Shown: one piece after another, positions 60,873 through 64,000 of the stretch
How positions within the stretch are numbered: position 1 is the first letter of the stretch
Layout of the letters: each line of letters opens with the position of its first letter
Assembly: GCA_041685045.1 (NCBI GenBank)
Contig: JAWLGP010000001.1
Coordinates: 124,001 to 188,000, forward strand
Direction: 5' to 3'
Length of the DNA: 64,000 nucleotides
From: Thiohalomonas sp041685045
GTDB lineage: Bacteria; Pseudomonadota; Gammaproteobacteria; Thiohalomonadales; Thiohalomonadaceae
Made by a program: the position numbers and the translations under genes
Notes under the pieces: model-generated
What the model was told of the DNA's origin: nothing
What the model saw: the letters and a program-made list of their open reading frames with translations, nothing else
Database searches by the model: none

Positions 60873-61001
60873 CCTCCGTTCACCGCGCGGCGAAACATCC
60901 CCATTTACGCCAAGCGAGAACAGGCCCCCTGTGGGAGGGCCGTCCCCGGCCCGATGCGGCGCCTGGAGTGGCACTGAATCCCGAGATCAACTCGCCCCGC
61001 C
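60873..61001. repeat. Repeat R, copy 3 (truncated)
   Basis: Carries the 5' extension (CCTCCGTTCACC.. to ..GAGAA) and the first ~79 bases of R, ending abruptly after CTCGCCCCGCC, where homology to copies 1 and 2 stops. The following 61002-61171 is unique sequence leading to the ABC-F gene and holds no other gene I can support. Confidence 0.85.
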
Positions 61002-61171
61002 GCAATCCATCGCCTCCCCAGTCGTCGCCATTCAGAACAGAGCAAGCTCTTGTGTGGCCCTTCCGCTCTTGCTAGTTTTGGCGACATCGATTTCCCCCAC
61101 CGGAGCACATTGCCGATGAACAACTAAGTCCCAACCGCGATGATTCATTCCACGTTGGAGGACTTGTTGTC

Positions 61172-62788
61172 ATGTCAATGCACCTGCTTGAGGCTCGGAG
61201 TCTCACCGCTGTCACTCCCGACGGCCGCACACTCTTCTCAGATCTGAACTTGGTCTTGGAATCGGGCGTGGTTGCGCTCGTCGGTCGCAATGGCTGTGGC
61301 AAAAGCACGCTAGCCCGCATTCTCGTCGGACGCCAGAACCCCGACGCTGGGCAGGTCGTGTACTACACCCAGGTAGGCTTTTTACCTCAGGAAGTCTGTA
61401 TCGGTTCCGGTGATCGGATTGCCGATGCGCTCGGCTGCGGAGAGCCGGTCGCGGCGCTTTACCGCATTGGCGCGGGTAGCGTCGCCCCAAGCGACTTTGA
61501 TGCAGTTGGTGAGCGGTGGGATCTGGCTGAGCGTATCAGCGAATGGTTGGTTCGGTTCGGGCTCGGCAACCTTTCCCTGGATGCCCCCGCGAATAGCTGC
61601 AGCGGTGGCGAACTGACCCGTCTCGGTCTTATCCGTCTACTGCTCGAAAAACCGGGTCTTCTGATCCTGGATGAGCCTTCCAATCACCTGGACCACGAAG
61701 GATTGCTCCATCTCCTCGACTTCCTCGAAGCCTGGCCAGGGGGCGTACTGCTCATCACCCACCACCGGCAATTGCTGGAGCACTGCGAGCGCATTTTCGA
61801 ACTTTCTTCCCTAGGGTTGCGGAGCTACCCCGGACCATGGCAAGCCTTCCACCAGCTTAAACAGCAGGAGTTGAGCACAGCGCAGGCCCGCTACGACCAA
61901 GCTCGAAGCGTATCGCTTCGCGCTAAGCAGCAGCGCCAGAAAGCCATCGAACGGCAACACCGACGCCAGCAACAGGGCGCCCGCGCACGGCGTGGGGCAA
62001 ACCAAGCTAAGGTGTTGCTGGACTTCTCCCAACAAGGCAGCGAGGCCACCGATGCGCGGCTCCGAAATCAACACGGGCGGCACGTCAAAGAGAGTAGGGA
62101 ACGAGAACGCATCGCAAGAGAGCAATTAGAAAGCATCACGCCGGTGGATTTGCCGGTTGTAGCGGTTGCACTCCCACAAGGCAAACGGGTATTCAGACTC
62201 CAAGGAGTCACAGTACGACGTGGGACGCGCACCCTGCTGGATGATTTTGAGTTGGACCTGAACGGTCCGCAGCGCCTTGCGGTGACTGGGCGAAACGGCA
62301 GCGGCAAGAGCACCCTGCTTCACATTTTGAATGGTACGCAGTGCCCTGACGAAGGAGTGGTCGAGGTGCACGAAACACCGCGCCTGCTTGACCAGCATCA
62401 GACCCTGTTGGATGACCGTCAGTCTGCGCTGGAAAACTTCCGGAGGCTGGCTCCGGGCCTGAGTGAATCGGAGTATCGCACGCGACTTGCCGTACTGCGG
62501 CTGCGTGGCGACAAAGCCCTGCGTCCCACCGGCCAGCTAAGCGGTGGCGAGCGCCTCAAAGTCGGTCTCGCGTGTTTGCTGCTTGGCCCGAATCCGCCCC
62601 GTCTGCTGTTGCTGGATGAGCCTACGAATCACCAAGATTTGGAGTCGATCGCCGCCCTCGAAGAGGGACTACGCCAATATAGCGGCGCGCTCGTAGTGGT
62701 AAGTCACGATGAGGAGTTTCTCGAGCACATAGGAATCACACTCGTGTTGAACCTGAACGAGGGGGTTCCGTGCGTGCGTCAGCGATAA
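61172..62788 (+). CDS. ABC-F family ATPase
   Basis: 538-aa soluble protein with two ABC domains and no membrane segment. Walker A motifs are VGRNGCGKSTLARI (about 36) and TGRNGSGKSTLLHI (about 375); signatures are CSGGELTRLGLIR and LSGGERLKVGLAC; Walker B LLILDEPSNHLD and LLLLDEPTNHQD. The linker between domains is a basic coiled coil (AKQQRQKAIERQHRRQQQ). Members act on the ribosome; some give antibiotic protection. Assignment to a subfamily is not possible by eye. ATG 61172 has GGAGGA 11 bases upstream; ATG 61178 is an alternative. It is the cargo of the third repeat unit. Confidence 0.92.
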   Translation: MSMHLLEARSLTAVTPDGRTLFSDLNLVLESGVVALVGRNGCGKSTLARILVGRQNPDAGQVVYYTQVGFLPQEVCIGSGDRIADALGCGEPVAALYRIGAGSVAPSDFDAVGERWDLAERISEWLVRFGLGNLSLDAPANSCSGGELTRLGLIRLLLEKPGLLILDEPSNHLDHEGLLHLLDFLEAWPGGVLLITHHRQLLEHCERIFELSSLGLRSYPGPWQAFHQLKQQELSTAQARYDQARSVSLRAKQQRQKAIERQHRRQQQGARARRGANQAKVLLDFSQQGSEATDARLRNQHGRHVKESRERERIAREQLESITPVDLPVVAVALPQGKRVFRLQGVTVRRGTRTLLDDFELDLNGPQRLAVTGRNGSGKSTLLHILNGTQCPDEGVVEVHETPRLLDQHQTLLDDRQSALENFRRLAPGLSESEYRTRLAVLRLRGDKALRPTGQLSGGERLKVGLACLLLGPNPPRLLLLDEPTNHQDLESIAALEEGLRQYSGALVVVSHDEEFLEHIGITLVLNLNEGVPCVRQR

Positions 62789-62879
62789 GCAATGGGGTAA
62801 CTTGTCCGTTGTTGTCGCGTCACGCTGGCAACTGGTTGCTTTCGGTCGGCTCCTGCCCAACGCACCCAGCGGTCAGATG

Positions 62880-62949
62880 TTTGGGTCAGATGAACAACCC
62901 TGGGCCGGGCTCGTTGCGAGGGGAAGTGTTCATCTGACCCCGAACATTC
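62880..62949. repeat. Inverted-repeat element P, copy 3
   Basis: Third copy of P: GGGTCAGATGAAC (62883-62895) and GTTCATCTGACCC (62928-62940), with the internal CTGGGCCGGGCTCGTTGCGA as in copy 1. It follows the ABC-F gene by about 90 bases, matching its place at the end of the other two units. Confidence 0.88.
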
Positions 62950-63106
62950 CTTCTCCTCCATTCCCAAGGGCTTCGGCTCGTCACGGTGGCTCGGCTGGGG
63001 TGATGTCCATGTAAGTAAGAGGTTCTACTTGACCCTTCGGGAGCGCCCTGCCTTTGAACGACAGAGTCCACAGGCAGCGAGCAGAACGGGGCTTACCGTC
63101 GATGCG
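62950..63106. other. Intergenic stretch without a supported gene
   Basis: Unique sequence between P3 and the 3' end of the secreted-protein gene. Short open frames here have no ribosome site or recognisable product. Together with 62789-62949 it forms a 318-bp gene-free gap that contains only P3. Confidence 0.5.
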
Positions 63107-63643
63107 CTACTTGTTCTCGACACAAAGTGCGTTGGAGTAGAACCGCCCGTCGGACTTGGTCGCCAGGACCAGGAAAATGTTCTGTTTGGTGGCGGTGTTC
63201 ACCGCACCCCCGAGCGAGTAGGAACCGTTTTTTTCGTCGAAATCGAAGTCGGTGATCTTCTTGTAGTTCCCCGTGTCGCAGTAGGTGCCGGCCCAACGCG
63301 TTTTCTTGTCCTGGTCGGTTACCACGAGCATGCACTCGCTGCTCTTGCGCGGGCGCATCTGGATGTTGACGTCGTTGCTGCTCCAGGAAGTCGTACCGAT
63401 CTTGAGTTTGACGTAGTCGTTCCACCCCTGGGTCGAGTAACTGTCGCTGCTGCTCTTGAAGGTGTCCTTGCAATCCAGCTTGTAGGTCGTTCCTCCGCTT
63501 TCGAAGCTTTTACCGTCGAGCTGGCTTTCCGCGTCGTTCAGGCAGTTGCATTTCATGTCCTTTGCCAACGCACCGGCGCTGAATGCGCTCAGGCCGGCGG
63601 CCAGGAGGAGGGCTGCGGCGGTAGGCTGCTTGAGTATCTTCAT
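63107..63643 (-). CDS. Exported hypothetical protein
   Basis: 178-aa protein with a clear signal peptide (ILKQPTAAALLLAAGLSAFS, cut near GALAK). The mature part starts KDMKCNCLNDAES and has further cysteines (KLDCKDTF, SSECMLV, GTYCDTG, NALCVEN), suggesting several disulfides. It is rich in Ser, Thr, Asp and Lys with a predicted beta character. No family recognised; a secreted or periplasmic role is inferred. ATG 63643 follows AGGAATCAAAC. It may be the boundary gene of the accessory region. Confidence 0.8.
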   Translation of the reverse strand: MKILKQPTAAALLLAAGLSAFSAGALAKDMKCNCLNDAESQLDGKSFESGGTTYKLDCKDTFKSSSDSYSTQGWNDYVKLKIGTTSWSSNDVNIQMRPRKSSECMLVVTDQDKKTRWAGTYCDTGNYKKITDFDFDEKNGSYSLGGAVNTATKQNIFLVLATKSDGRFYSNALCVENK

Positions 63644-63730
63644 GTTTGATTCCTAACGTTGTCGGGTGTGTCGTCGTTGTCGTCACCGACAGTGACACCG
63701 GCAGCCTATTGCGTGTGCCCGTCCGGGCCT

Positions 63731-63748
63731 ATCCCATGTTCATGGGAT
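63731..63748. promoter_or_regulatory. Perfect inverted repeat, possible operator
   Basis: ATCCCATG (63731-63738) and CATGGGAT (63741-63748) are separated by TT. It lies between two divergent genes (63643 minus and 63814 plus), about 88 and 66 bases from their starts, a sensible place for a dimeric regulator. Confidence 0.45.
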
Positions 63749-63813
63749 CCCCGTCGGCACAGATGCGCCGTTAGGCTACGCGCCTATCCCCTTCGGCCGC
63801 CAGTCGAGCCCAA

Positions 63814-64000
63814 ATGCCTCCGACGCCCATCGTCGCTACCGTGCACCCCGGCCCGCGCACCGGGAAACCATCCACCCGCGCAGCGGTTCGCCGCGTCAGC
63901 CGGGTAGTGTTCGGATTGCTGCTGACCGGCGTACTGACGGGGTGCCATACGCCCGCTTCGCTGCTGGTGAAGAGTTCCGGGGGGCGTGCCGCCTGCGAAC
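63814..64000 (+). CDS. Predicted lipoprotein, N-terminal part (cut by window end)
   Basis: Open frame from ATG 63814 running off the window. After an unusually long basic N-region (KPSTRAAVRRVSR) comes a hydrophobic stretch with lipobox, VVFGLLLTGVLTGCHTP (Cys about residue 44). A downstream GTG just before FGLLLTG could be the true start. Function unknown because only ~62 codons are visible. Confidence 0.55.
   Translation, partial: MPPTPIVATVHPGPRTGKPSTRAAVRRVSRVVFGLLLTGVLTGCHTPASLLVKSSGGRAACE

Noticed and set aside
55636..61001. CRISPR array
   Set aside because: Direct repeats here are long, few and separated by genes; there are no short regularly spaced repeats or cas genes.

Overview
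The window is GC-rich DNA from a gammaproteobacterium, most likely a Chromatiales/Ectothiorhodospiraceae-type organism. This placement is inferred from gene content and order: the pilGHIJ-chpA twitching cluster divergent from a proteobacterial-type gshA-gshB pair, then tonB-yqgE-ruvX-pyrR-pyrB-pyrC', pilTU divergent from yggS-proC-yggT-yggU, coaBC-dut-x-argB-slmA, and rpmB-rpmG. No marker in the window fixes the genus.

Layout. 1-3320: an S-adenosylhomocysteine riboswitch, ahcY, metF and rsmE (methyl cycle and rRNA methylation). 3330-15194, minus strand: a c4-type cytochrome, then the Chp chemosensory system for type IV pili (chpC, the 2371-aa chpA, pilJ, pilI, pilH, pilG). 15437-23501, plus strand: glutathione synthesis, tonB, yqgE, ruvX and the pyrimidine genes pyrR, pyrB, a metal-site-defective dihydroorotase homologue and a PyrK-like flavoprotein. 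23695-29317: an AraC-type response regulator, pilU and pilT (minus), then yggS-proC-yggT-yggU. 29434-37905: a dynamin-like GTPase, a DUF4426 protein, a DsbD_2/SafE-like membrane protein, AmpG, a lipid kinase, pyrE, a TSUP transporter and several small unknowns. 37946-43825: slmA, argB, a membrane protein resembling the N-terminal part of long AlgC proteins, dut, coaBC, radC, rpmB, rpmG. 43969-53366: gamma-glutamyltransferase, two DUF4398-type lipoproteins (one with OmpA), a HIT-like phosphorylase, mutM, and a GldG-type ABC export cluster.

53638-62949 is an accessory region and the most interesting part. A 5-oxoprolinase/hydantoinase gene (hyuA) has its 3' end copied twice more downstream. Each copy is followed by a shared repeat (R) and then by different cargo: a secreted protein; an sseB-like gene plus a membrane protein separated by a recognisable integron attC site; or an ABC-F ATPase. 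Two cargo blocks end in the 3' end of a degraded group II intron on the minus strand, placed where an attC core site would lie. Each block closes with a short inverted-repeat element (P). An intact IS1182-family element has inserted into domain V of one intron remnant. There is no integrase gene in the window. I read this as a modular, repeat-flanked cassette cluster assembled from integron cassettes, group II intron ends and tandem duplication.

The last 1 kb holds a secreted protein of unknown function and the start of a lipoprotein gene cut by the window edge.
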